NCBI RefSeq assembly: GCF_014842075.1
Contig: NZ_JACYVA010000007.1
Coordinates: 62,001-126,000 of the forward strand
Length of the DNA: 64,000 nt
Reading direction: 5' to 3'
From: Sphingomonas sp. CFBP 13720
GTDB lineage: Bacteria; Pseudomonadota; Alphaproteobacteria; Sphingomonadales; Sphingomonadaceae
This document shows, piece after piece, positions 1-9,810 of the stretch. The notes beneath the pieces are model-generated. The model did no database searches. It had not been told where the DNA came from and saw nothing but the letters and a program-made list of their open reading frames with translations. The first letter of the stretch is position 1; each line of letters begins with the position of its first letter. The position numbers were made by a program, and so were the translations under genes.

Positions 1-687
1 GACCGGACGGAAGTCCTTCGCGGCACCCGCCTTCGTCAGCGTCGCCGCCTGTGGTCCGAGCAGCGTCGCGGCCTGCGATTGGGGGACGAACGCGACCAGC
101 GGCGGTTGCGCGACGTCGCCCGGCGCGACGGTCGACCCGAATATCTCCGGCAACTGGTCGTCCTTCAGCGACGCCGGGGCGATGAACACCACGCCCGCCG
201 CGCCCGCCCGGGCCAGTGCGGAAACGCGGTCGGCCCGCCCCGGCGCCATTGCCAGCACAACGATCCGTCCACGCAACGGCGCGGCGGCGAGCGTCGCGGC
301 ATCGAGCGTGCCCGCATAGGTCATGGCGACACCTGCGACGCGCATGTCGGGCATCGCGCCGGTCGCGACCACGCCCGCCAGCGGGGTCGCGACAGCGCCC
401 CTGCGGATCGTCGCCGCCGACGATTTCGACCGGACATGGGTCAGCACCAGTTCCTGCCGCCAGCGGCCATCGGGCGCGCCGGGCTTCAGTCCGGCGGCGG
501 CGAATGCTTCGAGAACATAGGCTTCGGCGCGCTCGCCGCCCGCCGTGCCCGGTTCGCGTCCTTCATAGGCGTCGCTGGCAAGGACCGCGATGTGGCCACG
601 CAACATGTCGGGCGTGATCGACTGGGCGAAGGCGGACGTCGTGGCCAGCAGGCCGGCAGCGAGTCCGAAGATGGTGCGGAGCGACAT
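1..687 (-). CDS. M28-family peptidase, N-terminal part (cut by window edge)
   Basis: The open frame runs leftward from ATG at 687 and is still open at base 1, giving 229 codons. It begins with a signal peptide (about 22 residues, ending AFAQ) and continues with HIAVLASDAYEGREPGT followed by GGERAEAYV, the N-terminal hallmark of exported M28 zinc aminopeptidases. The stretch around residues 95-190 looks like the PA domain that caps these enzymes, with a GVVATG start and RAGAAGVVFI near its centre. The zinc-binding catalytic domain would lie beyond the window, so activity cannot be checked. The CitE-like gene is 37 bases upstream on the same strand, so they may be co-transcribed. Family call fairly sure; substrate unknown. 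Confidence 0.75.
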   Translation of the reverse strand, partial: MSLRTIFGLAAGLLATTSAFAQSITPDMLRGHIAVLASDAYEGREPGTAGGERAEAYVLEAFAAAGLKPGAPDGRWRQELVLTHVRSKSSAATIRRGAVATPLAGVVATGAMPDMRVAGVAMTYAGTLDAATLAAAPLRGRIVVLAMAPGRADRVSALARAGAAGVVFIAPASLKDDQLPEIFGSTVAPGDVAQPPLVAFVPQSQAATLLGPQAATLTKAGAAKDFRPV

Positions 688-724
688 GCGCCCCACTATC
701 CGCCGTTTTCGTGACGGGCAAGCG

Positions 725-1531
725 TCAACGCGCGCGTTCGATCAGCGCACGCGCCATTTCGACGTGCAAATCCTCCACCATGCGGTCGCGGAACCGTTCG
801 GCCCCGCCCCCCGCCGCCGCGATCAGCGCATGCGCATCGGCCAGTTCGGCGTTAGTGGGGCCGAACGCGGCGTTGGCGATCGCCACCTGATCGGGATGGA
901 TCAGCGATTTCCCGTCATACCCCAGTGCGCGTCCCTCCGCACATTCGCGCTCCAATCCTTCCGGGTCGGACAGCGCGTTGAAAACGCCGTCGATCGCCCA
1001 CACTCCCGCCGCGCGCGCGGCCAGCACCACGCCTTGCAACGCCATGCCCATGGCGGCCCGCCCCGACGACGGCGGCAGGCGCAATCCAGCCGCCAGATCG
1101 TTGGTGCCCACGATCAGCGCGGCAAGCCCCGGCGCGGCGGCGATCGCGCTTGCCGCCTGTACGCCCGCCGGCGTCTCGATCATCGCCATGACGCTGCGCC
1201 CGCTATCCGCCAACTGCGCGATCCCGGCGACCGATTCGACCTTCGGAACAACGACGGTGGTCACTCCGGCCGCATCGATCGCGGCAAGGTCCGCCGGACG
1301 ATGCGCGCCATCGAGCGCGTTGATGCGGACCGCCACCGCCCGCCCCGCCAGCACCTCCATCGATTCGGGCAGCGCGGCGCGGGCCGCGTCCTTTGCGTCG
1401 TCGCGCACCGCATCCTCAAGATCGAGGACGATCCAGTCCGCCGCCAGCCCCGCCGCCTTTGCGATCATGCGCGGGCGCGATGCGGGAACGAACAACAGGC
1501 TGCGCGGCGGCAGGGTACGGGCTGTCTCCAT
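725..1531 (-). CDS. CitE-like HpcH/HpaI aldolase/citrate lyase family protein
   Basis: A 268-residue TIM-barrel protein of the CitE superfamily, which cleaves or forms C-C bonds of (S)-malyl- or citramalyl-type CoA thioesters using Mg2+. Visible motifs are SLLFVPAS (11-18), VLDLEDAV (35-42), MIETPAG with metal-ligand Glu119, GTNDLA (142-147) and GKSLIHPDQ near residue 212. No citrate lyase alpha or gamma subunit lies nearby, so this is a stand-alone member, as in the (3S)-malyl-CoA thioesterase and citramalyl-CoA lyase groups; the exact substrate cannot be told. It starts at ATG 1531, 51 bases from the divergent SPFH gene. Confidence 0.8.
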   Translation of the reverse strand: METARTLPPRSLLFVPASRPRMIAKAAGLAADWIVLDLEDAVRDDAKDAARAALPESMEVLAGRAVAVRINALDGAHRPADLAAIDAAGVTTVVVPKVESVAGIAQLADSGRSVMAMIETPAGVQAASAIAAAPGLAALIVGTNDLAAGLRLPPSSGRAAMGMALQGVVLAARAAGVWAIDGVFNALSDPEGLERECAEGRALGYDGKSLIHPDQVAIANAAFGPTNAELADAHALIAAAGGGAERFRDRMVEDLHVEMARALIERAR

Positions 1532-1582
1532 CCCCGCGCTATGCTAGACTGCGCCCCGACGTTGCAAGCAGGGAGAAGCCGC

Positions 1583-2563
1583 ATGATACTGGGTGTGATC
1601 GCCGGGCTGGTGCTGCTGGTGCTGCTCTACCTGTTCGCCAGCGTGAAGATCGTCACGCAGGGCTATCAATATACCATCGAGCATTTCGGCCGATTCACGG
1701 CCGTCGCGCGGCCGGGGTTCAACTTCTATCCCGCCTTCTTCTATCGGGTCGGCCGCAAGGTGAACATGATGGAGCAGGTGATCGACATTCCGGGGCAGGA
1801 GATCATCACCCGCGACAACGCGATGGTATCGACCGATGGCGTGGTGTTCTTTCAGGTGCTGGACCCGGCCAAGGCGGCGTACGAGGTGTCGGACCTGTTC
1901 GTGGCGCTGCAACAGATCACGACCACGAACCTGCGCACGGTCATGGGGTCGATGGACCTCGACGAAACATTGTCGAAGCGCGACGAGATCAACGCACGGT
2001 TGCTGGGCGTGGTCGACCACGCGACCAATCCGTGGGGGGTCAAGATCACCCGGGTCGAGATCAAGGACATTCGCCCGCCCGCCGATATCGTCAACGCGAT
2101 GGGGCGGCAGATGAAGGCGGAGCGCGAGAAGCGAGCCAACATTCTCGAAGCGGAGGGGACGCGCGCGTCGGAAATCCTGCGCGCCGAGGGGCAGAAACAG
2201 GCCCGCATCCTCGAAGCAGAAGGTCGCAAGGAATCGGCGTTCCGCGATTCGGAAGCGCGCGAACGCGCCGCCGAGGCCGAGGCGAAGGCGACGATGGTCG
2301 TCAGCGACGCCATCGCGCAGGGCGGGACTCAGGCGATCAACTATTTCATCGCGCAGAAATATGTCGAGGCGGTCGGCAAGTTCGCGACCAGCCCCAATGC
2401 CAAGACGATCCTGTTCCCGGTCGAGGCGACGCAGCTGATCGGCACGCTGGGCGGTATCGGCCAGCTTGCGAAGGAAGCGTTGGGCGACGGTGCCACTCCC
2501 CCGGGTCGCGAGAATGCGCCGGTGGTGCGTACGGACGGACCGTTCGAGCCGCCGCCGCGATGA
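1583..2563 (+). CDS. SPFH/Band 7 (stomatin-like) membrane protein
   Basis: A 326-residue protein with one N-terminal membrane helix (residues 2-20, rich in Leu and Val). An SPFH domain follows (about 20-200), including VDIPGQEIITRDN-like sequence and the FFQVLDPAKA segment. Then comes a long charged Ala/Glu coiled coil (about 175-245, repeated ILEAEG). Stomatin/HflK-type proteins form large membrane rings that organise lipid microdomains or proteases. The start at 1583 follows a GGGAGAAG ribosome-binding site. Its stop overlaps the NfeD start in ATGA, so the two are coupled. SPFH-NfeD pairing is known throughout bacteria and fits a membrane-stress or scaffold role. Confidence 0.88.
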   Translation: MILGVIAGLVLLVLLYLFASVKIVTQGYQYTIEHFGRFTAVARPGFNFYPAFFYRVGRKVNMMEQVIDIPGQEIITRDNAMVSTDGVVFFQVLDPAKAAYEVSDLFVALQQITTTNLRTVMGSMDLDETLSKRDEINARLLGVVDHATNPWGVKITRVEIKDIRPPADIVNAMGRQMKAEREKRANILEAEGTRASEILRAEGQKQARILEAEGRKESAFRDSEARERAAEAEAKATMVVSDAIAQGGTQAINYFIAQKYVEAVGKFATSPNAKTILFPVEATQLIGTLGGIGQLAKEALGDGATPPGRENAPVVRTDGPFEPPPR

Positions 2564-2994
2564 TGGATGGCGGCTATGTCTGGCTGCTGCTGGCGGTCGT
2601 ACTGGCCGGGGCCGAACTGGCGGTCCCCGGCGTCTTCCTCGTGTTCGTCGCGATTGCTGCCGCGATCACCGGCGCGCTTTCGCTGATCTTTCCCGACCTG
2701 ACGCTGCCCGTCGAACTGGTCGTGTTCGGGGCGTGGAGCGTCGTCGCGACGTTGATCGGACGGCGCTGGTATCGCGATTACCCTGTGGATACCGCCGATC
2801 CGATGCTGAACGACCGTGCGGCGCGGCTGATCGGACAGGACGTCATCGTCGTCGAACCGATCGTCGGCGGTTCCGGCCGCGTCCGTATCGGCGATGGCGA
2901 ATGGTCCGCGCATGGTCCCGACCTGCCCGTCGGCAGCCGGGTACGCATCGTCGGCGTGTCCGGCACCGGCGTCACGGTCGCGCTTGCCGATTGA
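2560..2994 (+). CDS. NfeD-like protein, partner of the SPFH protein
   Basis: A 144-residue protein: two to three membrane helices in the first 75 residues (LLLAVVLAGAELAVPG, then two more hydrophobic stretches), then a C-terminal OB-fold-like beta domain (about 85-144) with the GRVRIGDGEWSA signature of the NfeD family. The short form has no N-terminal ClpP-like protease domain. It starts inside the stop of the SPFH gene (ATGA, 2560-2563; a second in-frame ATG at 2563 is equally possible), so the two products are probably made in a fixed ratio and act together in the membrane. Confidence 0.87.
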   Translation: MMDGGYVWLLLAVVLAGAELAVPGVFLVFVAIAAAITGALSLIFPDLTLPVELVVFGAWSVVATLIGRRWYRDYPVDTADPMLNDRAARLIGQDVIVVEPIVGGSGRVRIGDGEWSAHGPDLPVGSRVRIVGVSGTGVTVALAD

Positions 2995-3049
2995 CGACCG
3001 GCCGTCCGCACGGAACAAGGGTGCGACGCATCGTATACGGGGATTACCG

Positions 3050-4864
3050 ATGGACCTTACCCGCCGCGACTGGATCGCCGGAGCCGCCGCTTCGACCCTT
3101 GCCGCCGCCCTGCCCGTCCGGGCGCAGGGGACCGCGCCCGATCGCGCGGCCGAAGCGACGCTCTCACGGATCGCCGAGGCATTGCTGGCGGACTCGCCGG
3201 AAGGCGCCAGCAGCCTCGGCATCGATACCGGCGCACGCGCCGCGCTCAAGTCGCGGCTGGCCGACCGGTCGGCGGCTGGGCAGCGGGCGATCGCGGATCA
3301 TCTGCGCGCCCATGTCGCCGCGCTGAAATCGATCGACGCCGCCACGCTGTCCCCCGCGACGCGCACCGATGTCGACGTGGTGCGTACCGCGTTCGAAACC
3401 GCGCTGGACGGCTTTGCGCTCCCCTATGGCGACGTTGCGGTCGGCGGATGGCGGAACACGCCCTATGTCGTGATCCAGAATGTCGGTGCCTATCTGGACA
3501 TACCGCGTTTCCTCGACAGCGATCACAGCATCGCGAACCGCGCCGATGCAGAGGCGTATCTGGCACGGCTGGAGGATTTTCCGGTCCAGTTGGACGGGGA
3601 GACCGACCGCGTGCGCGCCGCGTCGGCCATGGGGGTGGTCGCCCCGGACTTCCTGCTCGACAAGGCGTTGGGCCAGATGACCCGGTTGCGGGCAAGCGAT
3701 CCGGCGACGTGGGACGTGGTGACGTCGATCGGCCGGCGGACGAAGGATATTCCGGGCGACTGGACCGGACGGGCGACGACGATCGCGAAGGAAAAGGTCG
3801 CCCCCGCGCTGGACCGGCAGATCGCGGCGCTGCGCGCCGATCGCGCACGCGCGACCGCCGATGCGGGCATGTGGGCACAGCCCGGCGGCGACGAATGGTA
3901 TGCGTGGGGGCTGCGCGCCTCCACCACCACGCGGATGACGCCCGACGAGGTGCATGCGATGGGCCGCGAGCAACTAGCCGGGTTGCAGGCGCAGATGGAC
4001 ACGATCCTGAAGACGCTGGGCCTGACGCGCGGAACGGTGGGTGAACGCATGACCGCGCTGGGCAAGGACGCGCGCTTCACCTTTCCCAACGACGATGCCG
4101 GCCGCGCACAGATCATGACGCTGGTGCAGGACCGGCTGGCCGATATCCGTGGTCGTATGCCGCGCGCGTTCGGCACGCTGGCACCGGGCAAGGTCGAGGT
4201 GCGGCGCATCCCGGTGGCGGAGGAAGCCGGTGCACCTGGCGCCTATGGCGGGCCGGGATCGATCGACGGCAAGGTGCCGGGCCGGATGTGGATCAACCTG
4301 CGTACCACCGATATCTGGACACGCTATTCGTTGCCGACCCTAGTCTATCATGAATCGATTCCCGGCCACGTCTGGCAGGGTGAATATACCTTCCGCCTGC
4401 CGCTGGTCCGGTCGCTGCTGGCGTTTAATGCCTTTTCCGAAGGCTGGGCGCTCTATGCCGAACAGCTCGGCGACGAACTGGGCGCGTATGACGGCGATCC
4501 GGTCGGCCGGCTGGGCTATCTCCAGTCGATCGCGTTCCGCGCGTGCCGCATGGTGGTGGACACCGGCCTGCATGCCAAGCGCTGGACCCGGCAACAGGCG
4601 ATCGACTGGTTCGCGCAGACCAACGGGTCGAGCGTCGACGAAGTGTCGGGCGAGGTCGACCGCTATTGTTCGTGGCCGGGACAGGCATGCGGATACAAGG
4701 TCGGCCATTCGGAGATCAACCGGCTGCGCGGCCGGGCGCAGGCGGCGCTAGGCGCGCGCTATGATTTCCGCGCGTTCAACGATGCGGTGGTACAGGGCGG
4801 CGGCGTGCCGATGACGGTGCTTGAGCGCAACGTCGACGCGTTCGTGGCGAAGCGGCGGGGCTAG
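3050..4864 (+). CDS. Exported DUF885 family protein, putative metallopeptidase
   Basis: A 604-residue protein. The N terminus has TRRDWIAG followed by an alanine-rich hydrophobic stretch ending VRAQG, a likely Tat-type signal peptide, so it is probably exported folded. DUF885 proteins look like gluzincin (M32-like) peptidases. The HESIPGH motif lies at 434-440 and the downstream SEGWALYAEQLG segment supplies the third-ligand Glu464. The start at 3050 is preferred over an earlier in-frame codon because it puts the RR signal at the N terminus. The stop shares the palindrome CTAG (4861-4864) with the stop of the convergent mechanosensitive channel gene. Substrate unknown. Confidence 0.85.
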   Translation: MDLTRRDWIAGAAASTLAAALPVRAQGTAPDRAAEATLSRIAEALLADSPEGASSLGIDTGARAALKSRLADRSAAGQRAIADHLRAHVAALKSIDAATLSPATRTDVDVVRTAFETALDGFALPYGDVAVGGWRNTPYVVIQNVGAYLDIPRFLDSDHSIANRADAEAYLARLEDFPVQLDGETDRVRAASAMGVVAPDFLLDKALGQMTRLRASDPATWDVVTSIGRRTKDIPGDWTGRATTIAKEKVAPALDRQIAALRADRARATADAGMWAQPGGDEWYAWGLRASTTTRMTPDEVHAMGREQLAGLQAQMDTILKTLGLTRGTVGERMTALGKDARFTFPNDDAGRAQIMTLVQDRLADIRGRMPRAFGTLAPGKVEVRRIPVAEEAGAPGAYGGPGSIDGKVPGRMWINLRTTDIWTRYSLPTLVYHESIPGHVWQGEYTFRLPLVRSLLAFNAFSEGWALYAEQLGDELGAYDGDPVGRLGYLQSIAFRACRMVVDTGLHAKRWTRQQAIDWFAQTNGSSVDEVSGEVDRYCSWPGQACGYKVGHSEINRLRGRAQAALGARYDFRAFNDAVVQGGGVPMTVLERNVDAFVAKRRG

Positions 4865-5949
4865 GCCGCCGCGCCTTCCGCGGCTTCCGGCCTGCCGTCG
4901 ATCGCCACGCGTCGGCGGGGCAGTGCTTCGGGCATTTCATCGCGGATGAACGCCAGCATGCCCTCGCGCAGCGAACAGCGCAGGTCGAACGCGCGTGCAG
5001 CATCCGATGCCGTGGCGAGGATGCGGACCTCGATCGCGTCGGGCTTGGTATCGGTCACCTGCAACACGAACGCCCGCCCGTCCCACAACGGATCGGCCCG
5101 CACGACCGTCTCGAAATGCTCGCGCAGGCGCGGGACGTTCGTGATGGGGTCCAGCCAGAAGAATGCCGATCCCAGCAGCCCGCTGGTGGTCCGGGTCCAG
5201 TTCTCGAAGCTTTCCTCCAGAAACTTCGATACCGGCACGACCAGACGCCGTTCGTCCCACAGGCGGACGACGACATAGGTCAGTCGGATTTCCTCGATCC
5301 GGCCCCATTCTTTCTCGACGATGACGACGTCGTCGATGCGGATCGGTTCGGTAAACGCCATCTGGATACCGGCGATGATGTTCTTGAGCGCGGGCTGCGC
5401 GGCAGCACCGACCGCAAGGCCGGCGAGACCCGCCGATGCCATCAGCGTGACGCCGATCGACCGGATGCTGGGGATCGACAGCAGCATCAGACAGATGGTG
5501 ATGAACCCGACCGCGATGATCGCGATCCTGCCAAGGATCGCACTGCGCGTCCGTCGCCGCCGCGCGCGCAAATTGTCGGCGACGCTGACGTCGGTGGCGA
5601 TCTCGACCGCCTTTACCGATGCACGGATCATGACGATCGCGAACCAGCCCATCAGCAACGGCACCGCCAGCCCGGCGACCTGCGTCCACAGATCGTCCCA
5701 GCGTTCGGGCAGGCGCAACGGCCGGCGCACCCCGGCCAGCGCGATCGCGACGAGGATCCACCGCGCCGGTCGCCACGCATGCGCCACATACACGTCGTCG
5801 ACCGACCCCGGCGTCCGCGCCGCCAGCCGTCGCAGCACGCGAAACGTCACGCCGTGGACGAGCAGCGCCGACAGTACCACGCCGAAGATCGTGAGCAGAT
5901 CGAGCGCACCGGGAGGAATGTCGGCGATCGCGCGTTGAAGGTCTCGCAT
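4861..5949 (-). CDS. MscS-family small-conductance mechanosensitive channel
   Basis: A 362-residue inner-membrane protein with about four hydrophobic helices in the first 210 residues. The pore-lining helix is Gly/Ala rich (MASAGLAGLAVGAAAQPAL) and runs into the MscS beta domain (IRIDDVVIVEKEWGRIEEI). A C-terminal alpha/beta domain with FWLDPITNVPRLREHF follows. MscS channels release solutes on hypo-osmotic shock. The start at 5949 (MRDLQRAI) is chosen because the 55 extra residues of the longer open frame are Cys/Arg/Gly-rich and overlap the gyrA promoter region. It is divergent from gyrA and convergent with the DUF885 gene. Confidence 0.85.
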   Translation of the reverse strand: MRDLQRAIADIPPGALDLLTIFGVVLSALLVHGVTFRVLRRLAARTPGSVDDVYVAHAWRPARWILVAIALAGVRRPLRLPERWDDLWTQVAGLAVPLLMGWFAIVMIRASVKAVEIATDVSVADNLRARRRRTRSAILGRIAIIAVGFITICLMLLSIPSIRSIGVTLMASAGLAGLAVGAAAQPALKNIIAGIQMAFTEPIRIDDVVIVEKEWGRIEEIRLTYVVVRLWDERRLVVPVSKFLEESFENWTRTTSGLLGSAFFWLDPITNVPRLREHFETVVRADPLWDGRAFVLQVTDTKPDAIEVRILATASDAARAFDLRCSLREGMLAFIRDEMPEALPRRRVAIDGRPEAAEGAAA

Positions 5950-6010
5950 CCCGCTACAACCTGCTGCACCGCAGCATGTTCCGACCGCGTTCCGACTGGC
6001 TGCGGGAGAC

Positions 6011-6039
6011 TTGGCTTTGCCGCCCCGACCGGCTAGGCT
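6011..6039 (+). promoter_or_regulatory. Candidate gyrA promoter
   Basis: TTGGCT (6011-6016) and TAGGCT (6034-6039) are separated by exactly 17 bases and lie about 38 bases before the proposed gyrA start. Found by eye as a sigma70-like pair; no supercoiling-sensitive feature could be judged. Confidence 0.4.
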
Positions 6040-6076
6040 GCGACAAGAACGAACCATTCCCCGAAAGCACCGAACT

Positions 6077-8863
6077 TTGACAGACGCGACGCTGATCGCC
6101 GACCCATCCGACATCGCCCCAATCTCGATCGTGGACGAGATGCGGTCGAGCTATCTCGACTATGCGATGAGCGTCATCGTTTCCCGCGCGCTGCCCGACG
6201 TGCGCGACGGGTTGAAGCCGGTGCACCGCCGCATCCTGTATTCGGCACAGGAATCGGGCTTCGTTCCGGGCAAGCCGTACCGCAAGTCGGCGCGCATCGT
6301 CGGCGACGTGATGGGTAAATACCATCCGCACGGCGATACCGCGATCTACGACGCGCTGGCCCGCATGGCACAGCCATGGTCGATGCGGCTGCCGCTGATC
6401 GACGGTCAGGGCAACTTCGGGTCGATGGACCCGGATCCGCCCGCCGCCATGCGTTATACCGAAGCGCGGCTGGCGAAGTCGGCGATGGCGCTGCTCGACG
6501 ATCTCGACAAGGATACGGTCGACTTCGTCCCCAATTACGACGGGTCGGAACGCGAACCGTCGGTGCTGCCCGCGCGCTATCCCAATTTGCTGGTCAATGG
6601 CGCGGGCGGGATCGCGGTCGGCATGGCGACCAACGTGCCGCCGCACAATCTGGGCGAAGTGGTCGACGCGTGCCTTGCCACGATCGATCGTCGGGTCGAA
6701 GGCGGCGAGCCGCTGACCCATGAGGAACTGTGCGAGATCGTACCGGGACCGGATTTCCCGACCGGTGCGCTGATGCTGGGGCGCGCCGGTGCACGCGCGG
6801 CCTATGCCACCGGGCGCGGATCGGTGATCCTGCGGTCGCGGCATATCGTCGAGGCGCGCGGCGAGCGACGCTCGATCGTGCTGACCGAAATCCCGTTCCA
6901 GGTCGGCAAGTCCGGGCTGGTCGAAAAGATCGCCGAGGCCGCCAAGGACAAGCGGATCGAAGGCGTCAGCGACATTCGCGACGAATCGAACCGCGAAGGC
7001 GTGCGGATCGTCATCGACCTGAAGCGCGACGCCACCCCCGACGTCGTGCTGAACCAGCTGTGGCGGCATACCCCGGCGCAGTCGAGCTTCGCCGCCAACA
7101 TGCTCGCGATCCGCGGCGGCCGGCCCGAATTGCTCAACCTCGGCCAGATCATCGACGCGTTCGTCGGCTTCCGCGAGGAAGTCATCACGCGCCGTGCGAA
7201 GTTCGAGCTGGCCAAGGCGCGCGACCGGGCGCACCTATTGCTGGGTCTCGTCATCGCCGTCACCAATCTCGACGAAGTGGTGCGGATTATCCGCGGTTCG
7301 GCCAGCCCGGCGGCGGCGCGCAATGCGTTGCTGATGCGCGAATGGCCGGTTGCGGAAATTGCGCCCTATCTGCGGCTGGTCGAAGCGGTCGAGGCGGATC
7401 ACGTCGGCGATTACTACCGCCTGTCCGACCTTCAGGTCCGTGCCATCCTCGACCTGCGCCTGCATCGCCTGACGGCGCTCGGCCGTGACGAGATCGGCGA
7501 CGAATTGAAGGAACTGGCGTCGACGATCGCGCATCTGCTCGACATTCTGGGCGACCGCGCCAAGCGTTATGCCGTGATGCGGCAGGAACTGGTCGACGTG
7601 CGCGCCGAATTCGCGACGCCGCGCCGGACCGAAATCGCCAACGCCGCCGACGGCATCGACGACGAAGACCTGATCGAGCGCGAGGAAATGGTCGTCACCG
7701 TCACGGTGCAGGGCTATATCAAGCGGACCCCGCTCGACGCGTTCCGTGCGCAGAAGCGCGGCGGCAAGGGCCGCGCCGGGATGACCACGAAGGACGAGGA
7801 CGCGATCACGAACCTGTTCGTGACGTCGACCCACACGCCGGTGCTGTTCTTCTCGACCGCCGGCAAGGTCTATCGCATGAAGGTGTGGCGTCTGCCCGAA
7901 GGCGGTCCGGCGACGCGCGGGCGGCCGATGGTCAACCTGCTGCCGCTGGCGGCGGGCGAGACGATCTCGACCGTGCTGCCGTTGCCCGAGGACGAGGATA
8001 AGTGGGGCGACCTTCACGTCATGTTCGCCACCGCGAACGGGACGGTACGGCGCAATTCGATGGACGCGTTCGCCAACGTGCCGACCGCCGGCAAGATCGC
8101 GATGCGGTTCGAGGACGACAATCCCGACCGGCTGATCGGCGTGGCGTTGTTGACCGAAACCGACGACGTGCTGCTGGCGACCAAGGCGGGCAAGGCGATA
8201 CGATTCTCGGCGACCGACGTGCGCGAATTCCAGAGCCGCACGTCCACGGGCGTGCGCGGCGTCACGTTGGGCACCGACGACGAAGTCATCTCGCTGTCGA
8301 TCCTCGGCGGGTTCGCCGCGACCCCCGATGAGCGCGAGGCGTATCTCAAGGCCGCGCCGTGGAAGGAAGGCGAACGCGAAGTGACGCTGTCGCCCGAGCG
8401 CATGGCCGAGTTCGAGGCAGCGGAGGAGTTCATCCTGACCGTCACCGCGAACGGCTATGGCAAGCGCACCTCCGCCTATGAGTATCGCCGGACCAATCGC
8501 GGCGGTCAGGGGATCACGAACATCGTGACGTCGGACCGCAACGGTCCGGTCGTGGCCAGCTTCCCGGCGCATAACGGGCAGCAACTGATGCTGGTGACGG
8601 ATCAGGCGAAGCTGATCCGCACCACCGTCGGCAGCATCCGCGTCGCGGGCCGCAATACGCAGGGGATCACGATCTTCCGCGTCGGCGCGAACGAACATGT
8701 CGTATCGGCGGCGAAGATCGACGAGGACGAAACGCCGGAGAACGACGCCGAAGCGATCGTTGCTGACGAAGCCGCATCGCATCTGTCCGATGCCGACGAT
8801 TCGATCCAGCTGGACGACGGCACCGGTCCCGACACGATCGATGAACGGATCGAAGAAGAATGA
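6077..8863 (+). CDS. gyrA: DNA gyrase subunit A
   Basis: The 928-residue A subunit of gyrase, which breaks and rejoins DNA to introduce negative supercoils with GyrB. The catalytic tyrosine is Y127 (AAMRYTEA). The quinolone-resistance region reads [14 protein letters not shown], with Thr88 where E. coli has Ser83 and Asp92 matching Asp87. The GyrA box QKRGGKG near residue 558 separates it from ParC. A charged insert in the beta-pinwheel and a very acidic tail ending ERIEEE are present. The TTG at 6077 is chosen because it gives MTDATL before the conserved ISIVDEM; the earlier TTG at 6011 falls on the putative -35 box. The stop overlaps the next gene (ATGA). Confidence 0.95.
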   Translation: MTDATLIADPSDIAPISIVDEMRSSYLDYAMSVIVSRALPDVRDGLKPVHRRILYSAQESGFVPGKPYRKSARIVGDVMGKYHPHGDTAIYDALARMAQPWSMRLPLIDGQGNFGSMDPDPPAAMRYTEARLAKSAMALLDDLDKDTVDFVPNYDGSEREPSVLPARYPNLLVNGAGGIAVGMATNVPPHNLGEVVDACLATIDRRVEGGEPLTHEELCEIVPGPDFPTGALMLGRAGARAAYATGRGSVILRSRHIVEARGERRSIVLTEIPFQVGKSGLVEKIAEAAKDKRIEGVSDIRDESNREGVRIVIDLKRDATPDVVLNQLWRHTPAQSSFAANMLAIRGGRPELLNLGQIIDAFVGFREEVITRRAKFELAKARDRAHLLLGLVIAVTNLDEVVRIIRGSASPAAARNALLMREWPVAEIAPYLRLVEAVEADHVGDYYRLSDLQVRAILDLRLHRLTALGRDEIGDELKELASTIAHLLDILGDRAKRYAVMRQELVDVRAEFATPRRTEIANAADGIDDEDLIEREEMVVTVTVQGYIKRTPLDAFRAQKRGGKGRAGMTTKDEDAITNLFVTSTHTPVLFFSTAGKVYRMKVWRLPEGGPATRGRPMVNLLPLAAGETISTVLPLPEDEDKWGDLHVMFATANGTVRRNSMDAFANVPTAGKIAMRFEDDNPDRLIGVALLTETDDVLLATKAGKAIRFSATDVREFQSRTSTGVRGVTLGTDDEVISLSILGGFAATPDEREAYLKAAPWKEGEREVTLSPERMAEFEAAEEFILTVTANGYGKRTSAYEYRRTNRGGQGITNIVTSDRNGPVVASFPAHNGQQLMLVTDQAKLIRTTVGSIRVAGRNTQGITIFRVGANEHVVSAAKIDEDETPENDAEAIVADEAASHLSDADDSIQLDDGTGPDTIDERIEEE

Positions 8864-9207
8864 GCGACGCCACCGCCTTCAAGATACTGACCGCCGATCA
8901 GATGGCGGCGCTGGAAGCCGATGGCAGCTTTGCCGGGGCACCGGTCGACCTGTCCGATGGCTATATCCATCTTTCGACGATTGATCAGTTGACGGAAACC
9001 GCCGACAAGCACTTCGCGGGTCAGACCGATCTGCACGTTGCGGAGGTCGATCTCGACGCGTTGGGTGACCAGGTGAAGTGGGAACCGTCACGCGGCGGAC
9101 AGTTGTTCCCGCATCTTTATGGACCGTTGCCGCTGAATGCGGTGGTCGCCTATGGGCCGCTCCATCGCGCGGATGACGGGCGGGTCCAGCCACCGGTCAC
9201 GGGCTGA
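8860..9207 (+). CDS. DUF952 domain protein
   Basis: A 115-residue soluble protein of the DUF952 family. The recognisable parts are FKILTADQMAAL, then GYIHLSTIDQL (about 33-43) and LFPHLYGPLPLNAV (about 83-96), the conserved blocks of this family of unknown function. Its ATG overlaps the gyrA stop (8860-8863), so it is translated from the gyrA message. No catalytic role can be stated. Confidence 0.85.
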   Translation: MSDATAFKILTADQMAALEADGSFAGAPVDLSDGYIHLSTIDQLTETADKHFAGQTDLHVAEVDLDALGDQVKWEPSRGGQLFPHLYGPLPLNAVVAYGPLHRADDGRVQPPVTG

Positions 9208-9222
9208 CCGGCCGGACGGCGG

Positions 9223-9660
9223 TCAGGCATAGAGTTCGACGACCGTCGTCCCCTGCCCCACGGCTTCCAGCAACAACGTGCGGTGGCAATGTGCCGGGTT
9301 ACGTTCGAAGCAGAGCAGCGCGGAGGGCATCTCTGCGGCGAGCGCCAGCATGATCGCCGCCTGGGCCTGTGCTTCGGGCAATTCGAGCTGTTCGGCATAG
9401 ACCGCTTCCAGCGTCGCCACGTCGCCTTTCTTGGCCGCGTCGCGTCCGCGCTTGGGCGTCCCGAGCGCTTTCAAATGGACATAGTCGATCCCGTAACCCG
9501 CGAGTTCGGCGCTAAGCGACGTCTTCGAAAATCCCGGCCGGCGCGATAACGGCAGCGCGCGGACATCGATGACCCGGCGTACGCCCGCGGCCTGCAACGC
9601 CGCGATAAAATCGGCCATCGTCGTTGCTTCGTACCCGATGGTATGGATGAGTGTCGTCAT
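9223..9660 (-). CDS. DUF488 family protein
   Basis: A 145-residue protein starting MTTLIHTIGYE. It shows the DUF488 pattern: TIGYE at the N terminus, a VIDVRALPLSRRPGFSK block (about 30-46) and the terminal CFERNPAHCHR motif (about 117-127). The family is widespread and uncharacterised; the Cys and His of the last motif suggest metal or nucleotide binding, but this is inference. The ATG at 9660 follows GGAG and is preferred to upstream in-frame codons, which lie in low-complexity sequence. It converges on the DUF952 gene 16 bases away. Confidence 0.85.
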   Translation of the reverse strand: MTTLIHTIGYEATTMADFIAALQAAGVRRVIDVRALPLSRRPGFSKTSLSAELAGYGIDYVHLKALGTPKRGRDAAKKGDVATLEAVYAEQLELPEAQAQAAIMLALAAEMPSALLCFERNPAHCHRTLLLEAVGQGTTVVELYA

Positions 9661-9810
9661 GCCGGAGATACTCCATGTCGCCTCCACGAGGCGACCAACG
9701 CCTGAGGTGAACGGTCGGTCACCTGCCATGTATGCGGGGACGATCGCGGCAGGTCCGATATTCATCGCAATGTATCTGCCAACGCCCAGGTCGATCGAAG
9801 AAGCGCTGCT

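Noticed and set aside
590..2563. A 657-codon frame reading into the SPFH protein
   Set aside because: The first 330 codons are low-complexity antisense of the CitE-like gene; the ribosome-binding site and membrane helix place the real start at 1583.
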